A DNA stretch of 64,000 bases. It comes from Aquilaria yunnanensis. Lineage: Eukaryota > Streptophyta > Magnoliopsida > Malvales > Thymelaeaceae. The translations under genes were made by a program, and so were the position numbers. The notes below the pieces were generated by a model that saw nothing but the letters and a program-made list of their open reading frames with translations, was not told the DNA's origin and made no database searches. Of the stretch, positions 11,511 through 23,273 are shown one piece after another. How positions within the stretch are numbered: the stretch's first letter is position 1; each line of letters starts with the position of its first letter. The DNA is taken from contig CM077596.1 of assembly GCA_039654915.1 (NCBI GenBank), forward strand, positions 52,202,501 through 52,266,500. Direction: 5' to 3'.

Positions 11511-13728
11511 AGGGTAAAATCCATCAGGGTACCCTAATTTTTTTTTGTCCTAATTGGATACCTTACCTTCAAGTTGTCATAGTGAGGTACCTTATCTCTA
11601 ATTGAGTGTCTTATCTAAGTACTTTTCATTAAAATATAACAAAAAAATGTTGATGTAATGTAAAAAATGGGTAAAATCTACCTGAGGTGCCATAGCTTTT
11701 ATTCCTGTTCGAAACTGGTGCCTGATCTTTAAATCTGTCCTATTGAACTACCTAACCTATATTAAATGTTTTAATTGGATACTTTCCGTTGATTCCATTG
11801 TTAAGTCTAACGGACATTGATGATGTGGCATTAACTAATGCTACAATCAACTTAAAATAACAACCTTTGATCCTAAACTTTTCCAACCATTAATTCTAAA
11901 TCTAAAATTTACAAATCTAACACCTAAATCACCATGTTTACCGCGCTCACAATCACACTCAGCCCCTTCTCCATTAGGACAATGCACAAGGTATTCCTGG
12001 CAGCGTCTATCGTGTCTGTCGTAGCGATTCCGATGCCTGTCCTCTTTAACGTCAGAGCGTTGTTCACTCCGTCCCCTACCATCCCGCAAAATGTTGTTCA
12101 CTCCATCCCCTGCCATCCCGCCATCGTCAATCTCAGGTGCCTCCTACCGCCGCGCGATGCTCCGATTTGATCTCATCTAGCCAATTTGCTGCTCTCTGAT
12201 GTCGCCGTTGTCGTTCTTAGCCGCTTCCACCGCCGTGCGGTGCTCTGATTTGATCTTGTCTATTCGATTCGCCGTCATCACTCTCAACCGCTTTCCACCA
12301 CCACGGGATGCTCCGATTTGATCTCGTTTAGCCGATTCACTACTCTCTAATGCTACAGTCGTCGCTCTCACCAGCTTCCCACCGCCGCGCGATGTTTCGA
12401 TTTGGTGGAGGTGGTCGGCGGCAATGAGGAGCTAGTTGGAAAAGTTTAGAGTTCAAATTTTTTCAAATCCCAGAACCTGACCCAACAAAAATAGTGGTTT
12501 AGGTGTTAGATTTGTAAATTTTAGGGTTAGAATTAGTGGTTGGAAAAGTTTAAGGTCCAAAGTTGTTATTTTAAGTTTATTGTAGTATTAATTAATATCA
12601 CATCAGCAACTTCTGTCAGACTTAAGGATGGAATCAATAAAAAGTACCCAATTGAAACATTTAATATAGGTTAGGTAGTTCAATAGGACAGATTTAAAGA
12701 TCAGGTACCAGTTTGGGACAGAAATAAAAGCGAGGGTATGCCCGGTCCCCTGTAAAAAATATTAAAATAAATTATAAAATAATAATTGTAGTTCTTTAAT
12801 TTTTGGGAAAATTATAAAAAAAACCTCCACAACTACTAAAATGCTGTTAAATCAAATGAAATAATCTGAAAAACCCATAAACAAGAACAAGGAAAATGAA
12901 ATCAAAATTAAAGAAATGAAATCAGAACAAAAACAAAAATGAAATCTAGGCAAAGTTGGTTAGGGAGATAAGAGAGGTGATGACCTTAGTAACGGATGCG
13001 ACAAAGACGACGACGGATGTGATGGCGGCGAGGAAATGAACCACCGGTCTTCTAATCATTGGTTCTCTTCGTCTGATTCGAATCATTGGTCCACATCATC
13101 TAATTTGAATCATTGATCGACTTCATCTGATTCAAATCGCTTTGTCTAATTGTCTTTTGTCTTCTTTTTGTTTCTTCGTCTGATTGCCTTCTCTGTCTTT
13201 GTGTGATTCGCATGCACGATTAGGCTTCAAGTGTGCCTCTCGAAGGAGGGTGGCTTGGCTTAGGCGTTGGATGCGTGAACAACGGTCAAATGTGGAGATG
13301 AGGTGGTTTTGGCAAGCACCAACGACAAGCGAGGACCGATAAATGAGCAACGATGGTGGTGATGACAGGTGAGGAACGAGCAGCAGCTACGGTGGCAATA
13401 AGCAAGGATTGAGCAACGATGATGGCGGCGACGAACGGGGTGCAATGGCAATGAAGTAGAAGAACTAGAGACTGAGGGTTAAATTTAAAATGTTAGGGTT
13501 TAGAATTGTTGATAGAAAAAATTCAATGACTACAAGTGTTATTTTATGATTTATTTTAATATTTTTTATGCCACATCAACATTTTTCATCAAATATAATA
13601 TTGAAATTAACATAAAGTACTTAGATATGGCATACGATAAGAGATAAGGTATCTCGTTAGGACAATTTGAAGGTAGGGTACTAAATTAGAAAAAAAAAAA
13701 GATAAGGTACCCTAAGTGGATTTTACCT
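11511..13728. mobile_element. Outer long-TIR Mutator-like element, complete copy
   Basis: The left end (AGGGTAAAATCCATCAGGGT) and right end (reverse reading AGGTAAAATCCACTTAGGGT) form inverted repeats of about 170 bp. The flanks are a 9-bp duplication, GTGAAATAT (11502-11510) and ATGAAATAT (13729-13737), with one difference. Removing the nested element (11669-12751) leaves about 1.1 kb. The right-hand interior (12960-13480) is more GC-rich but has no recognisable gene. The same outer element begins in copy A but is cut at 9627. Confidence 0.8.
11669..12751. mobile_element. Nested Mutator-like long-TIR element (copy B)
   Basis: This is the counterpart of 8299-9385. It is 1083 bp with the same TIRs and the same perfect GTAAAAAAT target duplication (11660-11668 and 12752-12760). 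Its core again carries decayed GATTTGATCTC-type repeats. It sits in the left TIR arm of the outer element, with which it shares the terminal GGGTAAAAT motif. Confidence 0.85.
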
Positions 13729-13737
13729 ATGAAATAT

Positions 13738-14298
13738 ATTATTTTCATTTTTATTTTTTGTTTGAAATTGGTATGATTTGAAAATTAATCATATTAATAT
13801 CTAATAATCACTTGAATAATATTTTTTAGGAAGTAATTCAATTTTTATGAATTTTTAGCTTACCTATTAATGGAAAAGATTTGCTTTTTATAAACGATAT
13901 GTTAAAATTATTTTTTGGGCTCTTTAAAATAAAATTTTTTAATAGGTATACAGTTAAGATAAAAAATAACTATGTATAAAAAGTAAACAATTTCAGTTTT
14001 AGGGATGGTGACTTTTAAGAGATTAAAACACAGAAAATAAAAATCATCAATTAGAAAAAAAATATTTAACTGGGATTAGCGTCTAAAACCAAGAAAATAA
14101 AGCAATTTTTCTTTTAAAAAAGAAACAAGATAAAACAAAATTAGAAAAAGAAAAAAAAAAAAAAGAGTAAAGAGAGAAAGAGAAGAAAACATAAAACGAC
14201 GAGGTTCACTCACTCCAGTGAGGCGACGCTTTCCCATAAAACCACCGCATTTGACTGACAAAGGGAAGCGGTACTCTATTCCAGAGTGAGAAGCAGAG
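13738..14298 (+). promoter_or_regulatory. Spacer and probable promoter/leader of the small membrane-protein gene
   Basis: The first part is AT-rich with nothing recognisable. From about 14080 there is a purine-rich A/G stretch, then a less AT-rich leader that ends AAGCAGAG just before the ATG at 14299. No clear TATA box can be chosen. Confidence 0.35.
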
Positions 14299-14700
14299 AT
14301 GGCGTTGAGTTCATATCAATGGGGCTATGTTCGGATCATCGCCGGAACTATTCTTGGCGGCGTTCTCGGCTTCTATGTCATGCACAGAGTGGAAGTCAGC
14401 TACAAGGTCAAAACTTGTCCCCCCTTTTATCTGTCTTCTCCCGCTGTTTGGTTGGTTTCCTATAAAATGCAGCAATAGATTAGTAAGCCCAACCCCAGAA
14501 TTTCTAATCCTCTTCTAGGTCCCTTGAACTAATCAGGTTCTCTGGTTTCAATTTTTTTCCTTTTTTTTTTTCTTTTAAAGGTTTGATTTTGTTGGTTTAT
14601 TCTCTTTTATTTGCAGGAAAAGATGCAGGAGAGATTGAGACAATATGAGAGTGAAATGAAGAAGAAGCAGAAATTGAATGAGCTTGAAGATTCTCTGTAG
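14299..14700 (+). CDS. Small single-pass membrane protein, ATP synthase subunit e-like, 63 aa
   Basis: Exon 1 is 14299-14406 (36 codons) and exon 2 is 14617-14700 (27 codons plus TAG). Both splice sites are canonical, and exon 1 ends on a codon boundary. The protein has a short N-terminus, a hydrophobic helix at about residues 9-28 with glycines in a GTILGG pattern, then a charged Lys/Glu-rich helix (about 34-60) likely to form a coiled coil. A Gly-rich transmembrane helix followed by a charged coiled coil is the layout of mitochondrial F1Fo ATP synthase subunit e, which helps dimerise the enzyme in the inner membrane. It also resembles a small plant protein I remember as 'ATP synthase E chain'. 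The family assignment is moderately sure; the gene itself looks intact. It is too short for ORF-length filters. Confidence 0.75.
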
Positions 14701-17290
14701 CCTTTCCCTTTTCTTCTTTTCCGAAATAAGTTTCTGTTCCTTTCCTCTTCCGAGTGGTAGTTTAGGCTCAGATGAGTAGTATTATGATGAGTCATCTAGA
14801 GAAGCAGCAGCCCCACCAATTCACGACCCAGTGGTATGTTTTCTATTTTCAATTCTTGAGGTTGCTGCGTTCTTTGTTGGATTGAAGAATGGATTTTCAT
14901 CACATGGTATGGCTATAATGTTCTCATGTTGCATTTGTTGCTCTTGCTATAATGCACTTCATATGTTCGATATATGCTCTAACTTGAATATAAATGCACT
15001 TTTATATTTTAGATATATGCTCTAAACTTGGGTATAAAGGTCGGTTTTTCAGATGTAGTTTGTCTGTTTTTCTGAATTCTATGCAAGTTACTTTTATTGA
15101 GTTTTTCTGCGATATGAGGCATTTGTTTCTCTTTTGAAGTTTACGATGAGGATAAGTTCTGAAGAGACAAGTACTCAAGTAGCAGAAGATGTAGAAGTAG
15201 GTTATAGAAAATAAGATACTGCACTTTGTGCAGGTCTCTAAGTACTTGTTTTATCGCCATAATGTGCAATCGAGTATTTTATCTACTACATATCCTAGGA
15301 TTTTAAGTATATTCTCAGCTCTTTAATTTCCTAGGTCCTGATTTGCATATTCTATCGTGCTTACCTCACGGTCTGTGATGACAGTGAGGTGAGAGTTATC
15401 CAAGTTTATACTAGGTTTCAGGAAGATAGGACACCAATCACAAGAAAAATAGCCAAACTTTACCAAATCAGTGTCCATGCTAGATTGCTTGGGTCGACCG
15501 GAATAGAAACTATAATATCATCTGAATGATTTCATAGCTCTTTTTCTTTTCCTTTTTGTTTTTTTTGGTACTCAGAATCAAAAGATTTCATAGCTCTTGA
15601 TAATATCATGAACTGAAGTTCTCTGCTATTCTCATTTCAGTATCTTTTTTTTTCCTTCGCATACACTGTTTGGAATAGATTACAAAATGCATTAATTTGA
15701 AAAGTTTTGAATTTGTTTAGTCTTGAAAAGGGCTGCAAAATTGAATTAATGCATTCTTAAATGGGTTTTAAGTTTGCCGAACATAGCCGGGCCTGGATTT
15801 CTGGACTTCTAATTTTTTGCACTGCTTGATATGCACATGCTTGTAGTATTTCCTGAACAAAGGAGGGTTTCAGTAAGTTGCTATCGATGTAGAAGGATCA
15901 TTTTTTTGGAGCTTATGATCGATCTTGTCTCCGACTGAGTGGAATGGAGACACAAGATTGATTTATCTGACTTATTATTTGGGATGAAAGCTTGTTGATT
16001 TCACTGGTATTTGTTTATGGAAGAGCATTTCCCTCTATTACTGTTCTATGCCTTTCCCTGCTAAAATTTTGTCTTACTGCAGAAATGAGATTCTATCTGT
16101 TGTAACTCTGTAGTAATATGACTCTTTTTTCAACTGTGAGAATTTGAGTACATAATATGTCAACCTGATAAATCAAGCGTCAATGAATTGAATACCATTT
16201 CAATGCAGGGTTTTGTGTTAAGAAAATTGTTTTCCAAAGCTGGTTGTGAGGTGAGCAGATAACAAGACATCGTGATTCCTAAGCGAGTCATCAGAAACCA
16301 TAGGGCTAGGTTGGGTGATTCTTTAATTATTTTGAGAGATGGATAAATAGAAGCAATGGGTCCTGGATCCTGGTTTCTTGATACCGAGTTGTATGTCATT
16401 TGTTGCCATCAAGAACCTGCGATAGGTGTGATGTCTTATTTTGTGTTCGGGGAAGAAAATATTTTGCTTTATTTAACTTGCAAATCAGTTTATTGTTATA
16501 CGCATATTCCCCATCCGGGTGCTAAAAAGGTTTAAAATGTGTCGAGTGTGATCATATATTCTTCAGTGAACCTCACAAGGGGAAAAGAACCAAATGCCTG
16601 ACTAGCTTAGCAGGACCTGAAGGTCTTATATGTTCTACTTGAGCTTGGCAGCATGTATTCTTCTAGTTCGAGGTGCCTGTCTTAAACCTGCTTGTACCCA
16701 TTCACTTGCGTTCTTTTTCATATCATCCTGCGATCTTCTTTGTTTATTCTGCAGTCTATGTTGTTCTAACAACTGAGCCATCTATTCTTTTCTTCTCTGC
16801 TCATTCTTAAATGGCAGCGGATTTCATTTTTTATTGCTGTGACTCTTGCAGAAACACACAATTCAACTCGTAGCATCGACCTGACGCTGCATGAACTGCT
16901 CCAGATCTGATGCTTGTAATGTTTCACTAGCCGGATTGCAGATGGTGGGTGTTTGTAGATGTTTGCCTAGGAGAAGGATTATTAGTTGGGACATTGCAGG
17001 CTGCAGGTTGCTGGTTGTAACAACTAACAAGGGCCTATTTGACATGGCAACTTGAACAGTGTGTTCTTTTATATATATTAATACACTCTAGCTGTGACAC
17101 AGCATATGCTGTTTAAGATCAAACATGTCTTTTCATTTGTTTCTGATTTTTCGAAAGGAAGAGAAGGCTCATTTTGTACCAGAGCCAATTTTCTATGTCA
17201 AGAAAATTCGCTCTGAAATTACGACAGCTGTGTGTCAATACCTTTGAGATTAAGTTATTAAAATATGCTGTACATATGTTAGAATGATAC
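14701..17290. other. 3' UTR of the small gene and intergenic sequence
   Basis: The first several hundred bases are presumably 3' UTR. A GC-richer block at 14740-14833 ending in CAGTGGTATG could be an untranslated or alternative exon, but no reading frame supports it. An imperfect 43-bp direct repeat (GATATATGCTCTAA) lies at 14970-15040. I see no further gene; the open frames at 16160-17045 are short and without motifs. Confidence 0.4.
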
Positions 17291-17493
17291 CTGGTTGCCA
17301 AGGGGTGAAGGATATCCCGTGGAGGATAGGGGTTCGAACCTGACTTCCACTACTTGCCCTTTAGATGCCACATATAATGATTCGATAGTTATTTGGGCCT
17401 TGAAAAAGCAAACATCTCTCTCTTTTGATATTTGTATACTCCCCTATTCCTGTACACTTTGTACATATTCTTTCGAGTAACCAAAAAAAAAAA
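17291..17493 (+). mobile_element. tRNA-derived SINE-like element with poly(A) tail
   Basis: The head has the look of a polymerase III promoter: GGTTGCCAAGGGGTG resembles an A box, and about 30 bp on GGTTCGAACC matches the B box. A T/C-rich body follows and ends in a run of about 13 A. This is the layout of a plant SINE. No clean target duplication is visible, so the exact ends are uncertain. Confidence 0.6.
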
Positions 17494-18574
17494 AAATGAA
17501 AGTTATCATTTTAATGGTCCTGGAACTAAATTTTAAAAAATTTAATTCCCTAAAAATTTAAACTACCGCATTTTGATCTAACTTCACAAAAGATAAGTAA
17601 ATATACTCACGTGACTTGCATTCATAGGCAGATCCATATACATTTTATTGGAAAAAACGAAAAAAAATGTGTATCTGCTAATAATTTTCTATGATAAAAG
17701 TCTATTTTGGTCCTTGAATTTTCATATATTTTCCCACCTATACCTCAAACTTTTTTTCTTTTACTTTCTTTTCTACTCAAACATATAGAAAAATTAATGA
17801 GCTAGTCAGACACAAAATAAAATCTAGGAGTCAAGTGGTAAGAAGTATATTAGTTTGAGGGCTAAAAGGAATCTTTTTCTTTACATTCACATCTTGTTCA
17901 TCTTCTACATAATTCATGGTATGTAATTTTATAACTCATTTTACAATCGTTTGACCAATAGCAAAAAAAGTTGATACTTGATGCTAGATTAAAGCATTTT
18001 TTTATATTTTATTACAAAAAAAATATTTATGTTGTATATGGGTTAGATTTTATGCTATATATGTAAATTTATAAGCTTTATTATTTGAAATTAAATCTTT
18101 GGATCCGCAGCTTCCTTTCTTTGGTTTATCCTAATGTATTTTTTAGTTCCTATTTAGATGTGCTTTCGTACAAAAATAGTTTTTATATTAAATTTACGAA
18201 GATGTTTGTCTAGCATTTAATTAATTTTCAAGCCTCTTATTTTTATCTTTAAAATTAGAATAAGAAAGGCCGATGTCAAACACTATAAATAAAACATACA
18301 CACACACATATATAAAGCATGATAGACTTAATCAGTTAAAAATCTTTTCAACTTAATTTTCAGTTCGCATGTAACATTTTTTTATTTAAGGAAATAAAAT
18401 CTGTCTTTTCACTGCAAACTGAGGAGTTTATCCTCTAGACTCTACCAACTGTGAAAACGCATCATATTGCAATAATGGCAGTTAACCGAAATGCTCAATA
18501 ATAAATTTTCCTACATCTAAGGTATTTCCCGGTAAGAATACGACTCAAAGTGCAGTTGGTAAGTGAGAACTTAC
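17494..18574. other. AT-rich intergenic sequence
   Basis: No gene is seen. A 'tggtccttgaattttcatat' string near 17708 and 'gtttgagggctaaaagg' near 17853 hint at a decayed TIR element, but the ends do not pair convincingly. A short (CA)n run lies at 18297-18307. Confidence 0.35.
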
Positions 18575-19575
18575 CAAAATTAGTGTGAGTTGAATGGAAA
18601 TTAACAGATAATAATATTTCCATTTCTACTGACTATTATTACTTTACCAAAATTAATTAAAACAATAATTTGCTAAAATCTCAATTTGCCTATAATAGAA
18701 GATACTACATCAATCAAGGGTTATTAGCAGGCACTACATCTTTTCAATTATGTTATTAACCTAAACAAAATTAAGGTTAAATTGTTATCTACCCCCGACA
18801 CTACATAAACAGCTCAAATGGTACAAAGTATTAACATACTTAAAATGCGCTAATAATGGATGGAACCTTTGATGAAAAAGTGACCAAACAAAAACCAGAG
18901 ACCATCAATGAATAAGTTAATGAAAAGAATGTAACAATGGGTGACAGTGAAAATAAGGTAGATGATAAAAAAGATATGGAAGGCAAATAAGTTGATGTGA
19001 TCAGAATCTCCATGTAAGTCTACCACTATGTCTCTTTCATTGTAATTTTCTACCTGTAAAGCAGAGTCCGATGAAGAGGTTTATATAGATTCACTAAGAA
19101 GTTAGAGGGTGTAAAGACACCAAAACAGGCTTTCTAGAAAATATTGGCCATTTTTCATAAATAATGTGAGCAGAATTTTTGTATACATGGAAGAAGTAGG
19201 AAGTATGCATCTGGCATCTGGAATATGACAAAATGCTACAAGAACTAGACGAGCAAATAGTAATTAACAAATTGGAAGATGAGACTTTTTAATGAAAGCC
19301 AAGATATTATGTCGGAATGTTACACAAACATAATGCGAGCAAATGGAACTTTGTTAGCAAAACCTTAGCCGTCTTGAGATTAAAAACGATGGGTGAACCT
19401 CCTTCTAAACGAGAATGAGTGGCCCAAATGTCAAGTAATAATGGAACTTGAGCTTAATCAGTTGGTAAGTGGCAACCAATATTTTTTCATTCAAACACAT
19501 AATGTACACATGTAATCAATTGTCTTGTCTGGTTTTAGTTAATTCGATCGATAAACAGGCTAAATTAAAATATAA
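18575..19575. repeat. Old duplicated repeat, uninterrupted copy
   Basis: This sequence recurs, with many differences, as 24938-25414 plus 29440-30119. Shared landmarks include AGTGTGAGTTGAATGGAAAT, TAAGTCTACCACTATGTCTC, a CACCAAAACA block and CAGTTGGTAAGTG. It carries a single TAAGT (19015-19019) where the other copy holds the gypsy element. It therefore serves as the empty target site. No coding capacity is visible. Confidence 0.75.
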
Positions 19576-20584
19576 CCAAATCTCCCAAACCAAATTTGAT
19601 ATGTCCCCAAAAAGCAGCCAAGCCCAATGGGCGACGCTCTTAATATCAAAAGGAGGAGAGTTTTTTGTGTGAGGGACTTCCCATCAGATGTTGTCCTTAT
19701 GTTAAGACTGAGAATGATAGATCTCTCTTAAAAGCGGACGAGCCAGCCGAAACTGATCATGAGGTTGGGAATGTGAGTACTGGAATTTAAATCCCATAGA
19801 AAAAATAATGGTTTTTATTAACCAACCTTGTCTTCGTATTTATTTTTATATCATATTATAGCCCTTATCAATTCAAGTTTGCAAATTTAATCCAAATGTT
19901 TACTTACCCAGTTATAGTTATTTGCCAACACTAAATACCAATATAGCAATGTTCGAACAGAACAAAATCTCACAAAGGTTCTGATGTATTAAGTAACATT
20001 TTGAAAATGTAATTTGATTAATTTAATGTGAATTAATATAGGCCGAATATTTTATGGTAAATAATTCTACCTATTTGACCTATTTAAATTAAGGTCCCAC
20101 ACAAATTGAAGAAACCAGAATTAATGCTACACTTCTTCATTCTAAAACAAAAAAAAACAACCACATTGACTTAAATAGATATCAATGCCTAATGCTCTTT
20201 TACCAGACAAAGATAAGTAAATGTTTTCATTTTCATTCACCATTCTTACTTTACCATAAATAATTGACATAACTTTTGAAAAATATCAAATTGACATATT
20301 GCTCGATACATATTAATCAAAATTCTACAATTCCATTCGAAATCCAATTTTTGCAATTAAGTGATTGACCAAAAATGAATAAAGCTTAAATTTTTATCTA
20401 AACTGGCAATTAAGTTATTTCATTCAATTAGTTGAATCAGAATTAATACAACCTGAATATTTGATAACAAATCATTCTATCTAATTCGTAAATTTGAAAT
20501 AAGGTCTCAGACAAAATAAATAGACCGAAAATAATACTACACTTCTTTACTCTAAAATGAAAAACAATCAAATTGACTTATTTG
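19576..20584. repeat. Repeat-derived AT-rich sequence with about 420-bp internal duplication
   Basis: Blocks at about 20030-20160 and 20445-20580 match each other, both ending near CTACACTTCTT followed by a CAAYCA..TTGACTT string. A related piece lies at 24850-24925. No gene is seen. Confidence 0.5.
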
Positions 20585-20965
20585 TGTTAGGTTATTGGCT
20601 CAAATTCAAAGAAGATGAGGACTTGAAGTTGTTACTAATTCAAATTGTTTTAGGATTGAGTTTATGGTTTTTGTTTATGATTTGGTTTTAGTTTTCCTAC
20701 TTGTTTGAGATTTAATTTTCCTATTTTAATATGATTTAGATTTGTTGTATGGCCTATAAAAAGGCTTGTTATATTCGATTTTTTGGGTATGGGAGAAAAA
20801 TGTGTGTGGTGTTTTGTGAGGCTTGAAAAAGAATAGAGCTTGAGAGTTTGACAGAATTGGTGTGTGTAATTGTTTTTGAGTTTAGATAGTGGAAAGGCCG
20901 TGAAATTGTCACGGTTGAAAAGAAAATTTTTGCTTGTTGTTCTGTTTTTTTGCTTCTGCCCAACA
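20585..20965 (+). repeat. 5' LTR of the copia-type element
   Basis: It starts TGTTAGG and ends CCCAACA, with a TATA-like CCTATAAAAAGGC near 20752 that would serve as the element's promoter. Confidence 0.9.
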
Positions 20966-20967
20966 AG

Positions 20968-20979
20968 TGGTATCAGAGC
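20968..20979 (+). other. Primer-binding site, initiator tRNA-Met type
   Basis: TGGTATCAGAGC lies two bases after the 5' LTR. This is the standard plant copia primer-binding site, complementary to the 3' end of initiator methionine tRNA. Confidence 0.9.
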
Positions 20980-21243
20980 TTGGTTTAAGATAGTTGAGAT
21001 ATTGAGTTTTCAAATTGATCGTTTTGATGGATCCGGAGATTTTAGCCTTTGGAAGTGCATGATGAAGGATGTGCTAACTCAACAGAAACTTGGCGACGTG
21101 TTCAAGAAAATAAAGCCCGAATATATAATGAGTGAAAGGTGGAAAGAGATGAAGCAGATAGCAGTGAGTACAATTAGATTGGCTCTTGCACTATAACTCA
21201 AATATGATGTGCTAAACGAGACCTCTCCAACAAAATTGATGGA

Positions 21244-22636
21244 CACCACTAAAAAATGGGCTTTTTCTAATGGCTTTTTCCAACGGCTTTACGTTGGAAA
21301 AATCATTTTTCCAACGTTAAGCCGTTGAAAACAGGGCCATTGGAAAAGCATGTGTTGGAAAAATATTTCCAACAGCTTTTTTTTTTGCCGTTGGAATTTC
21401 CAACGGATAGCTATTGGAAATGGAGCGGTTACAAATTTCCAACGGTTGAGGTTGTGGTCTGGCTTATGAGGTTTTGCAACAGCTTGGGCCGTTGGAAAAT
21501 ATACCAACGACTAAGGCCATTGGAAACGATACTAACGGCTAAGGCAATTGGAAATGATACCAACGACTAAGGCCATTGGAAACTTTGTAGAAAAATAATA
21601 AAAAAATATATAATTTATAAATTACTAAATTATATTTTATATTTTATAATATGACTAAAAACTTTAAAATAATTATATCTTATACCTGCAGAACAAAATA
21701 TTCAAAGGTAGAAGGTCAAAAAACCATAAAATTACAAAAATTACCAAAATTACAAAAAATCAGAAAAATCATTCTAAACTAGATCTGAAAAATATCACAT
21801 AAAAAAAAATACAAGAAAAGCAGAGAGCGACTGTCAGATCCGAATCTGGAGGAGCACCGGTGGATCGAAGCCAAGGCGGAGCACTGGCAGATCTGGTGTA
21901 AGGTGAGACAAGGGAAAAGATCGAGCAGCATACAGCGAGCCTAGGCGGTCGGTTGGTGACGAAGAGCGAGAGCGAGCAGAGAGAGCGAGAGCGAGCAGAG
22001 AGAGCGACCGACGGAGCAGAGAGCGATGGAGTACGGGCAGATCTAAGCCAAGGTGGAGCACCGGTGAATCTGGCGCGAGGCGAGCCAACGCGGAAGATCG
22101 GGCAGCATACGGTGAGCCTAGGCGGTCGGTTGGCGACAAAGAGTGACGGAGAGTGAGAGCGAGCAGAGAAAGCGAGCGATAGAGTAGAGAGAGCGACGGA
22201 GCACAGGCGGAGCAAGAGCGAGCAGGAGCAGAAAGATCGACGGAGCACAGCGGCGAAGGCAAGAGAGCACAACAACGAGGAAGAAAGAAGAAACTAGATG
22301 GTGAGCAGAAATTGTGAGCGGCAGAGGGGTTGACTAGGGCTAGGTTAAGATGTATATATAGGGGTTATATGAGCTGGGCTTTAATATTTGGCCTGGGTTA
22401 TAATATATATGGGTTAAGTTATATTATAGTATAAAATATATGTTACATACATTATATATATGAAACATTATAATATATTTATATACATTAATATATATGT
22501 TACATACATTATAATATATAAAACATTGTAATATAATAGATATGATAGATTAATATATGTAATATATATGTTAATATATATCATATATATGATACATTAA
22601 CTTATGTGATATATATATATATATATATATAAAATC

Positions 22637-22716
<80 letters not shown>

Positions 22717-23273
22717 TATGTATGGCATATACATTATATATCATATACTATGTATAAATATAATAATAATGTGTAAGATATATATACGTATTAATATATA
22801 TGTATTATGGTAAATATATATTATGATATATTATATAAATATCAATATCAATGCAATATAAATATGCATATATATAAATGTGTGTGTGTGTATCTGATAT
22901 ATCAAAATATTTCCAACGGCCTTAGCAGTTGAAAAAATAAAAACATTTTAAATTACAAAATAAAAATAATTTCCAACGGCCTAGGTAGTTGGAAAAATAA
23001 AAAAAGTTTCCAACAGCTTAGACAGTTGGAAAAATAAAAAATTTTCCAACGGCCTAGGCAGTTGGAAGCAATAAATACTAAGATGCATAATTTAACTTAC
23101 TATTTTCCAACGGTTTAGGCCGTTGGAAAATTGTCCATTGGAAATTTTTCAACATTTCCAACGGTTATGTCGTTGGAGATTTTTTTTTTCACAAGGGTCA
23201 ATTTTTTTCACAGTTTCCAATGGCCAAGCTATTGAAAAATGGGCCGTTGGTAAAAAGAATTTTTTTAGTAGTG
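21244..23273. mobile_element. Non-autonomous CACTA (CMC/EnSpm) element
   Basis: The ends are CACCACTAAAAAAT and, read in reverse, CACTACTAAAAAAAT. The 3-bp target duplication is GGA (21241-21243 and 23274-23276). Excising the element plus one GGA rejoins the gag frame of the host copia, which confirms the boundaries. Both subterminal zones carry many copies of TTTCCAACGGC or GCCGTTGGAAA in both orientations, the usual transposase-binding layout of CACTA elements. The core holds a GAGCGAGAGC-rich repeat (21820-22270), read on the other strand as spurious Ser/Leu/Arg-rich frames, and a long AT/TAA microsatellite. No transposase is present. Confidence 0.9.
22609..22714. repeat. (AT)n and (TAA)n microsatellites
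   Basis: An (AT)n run of about 23 bp is followed by about 25 TAA units, inside the CACTA element. Confidence 0.9.

Larger units (their letters stand above)
9628..12959. repeat. Tandem segmental duplication, copy B, interrupted by an insertion
   Basis: This repeats copy A (7940-9627) in the same orientation: lipase 3' UTR-like sequence at 9628-9768, then a foreign insertion (9769-11379), then the rest of the copy from 11380. It ends at CTAGGCAAAGTTGG near 12959, where the outer element continues rather than breaking. Copy B therefore keeps the complete right half that copy A lost. Confidence 0.85.

Noticed and set aside
14794..14833. Possible extra exon after the small gene, ending CAGTGGTATG
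   Set aside because: The stop codon at 14698 precedes it and no frame links it to another exon; a similar string at 57984 is too short to mean anything.
21769..22275. Ser/Leu/Arg-rich 168-codon minus-strand frame
   Set aside because: It is the reverse reading of a GAGCGAGAGC simple repeat inside the CACTA element; several frames are open at once.
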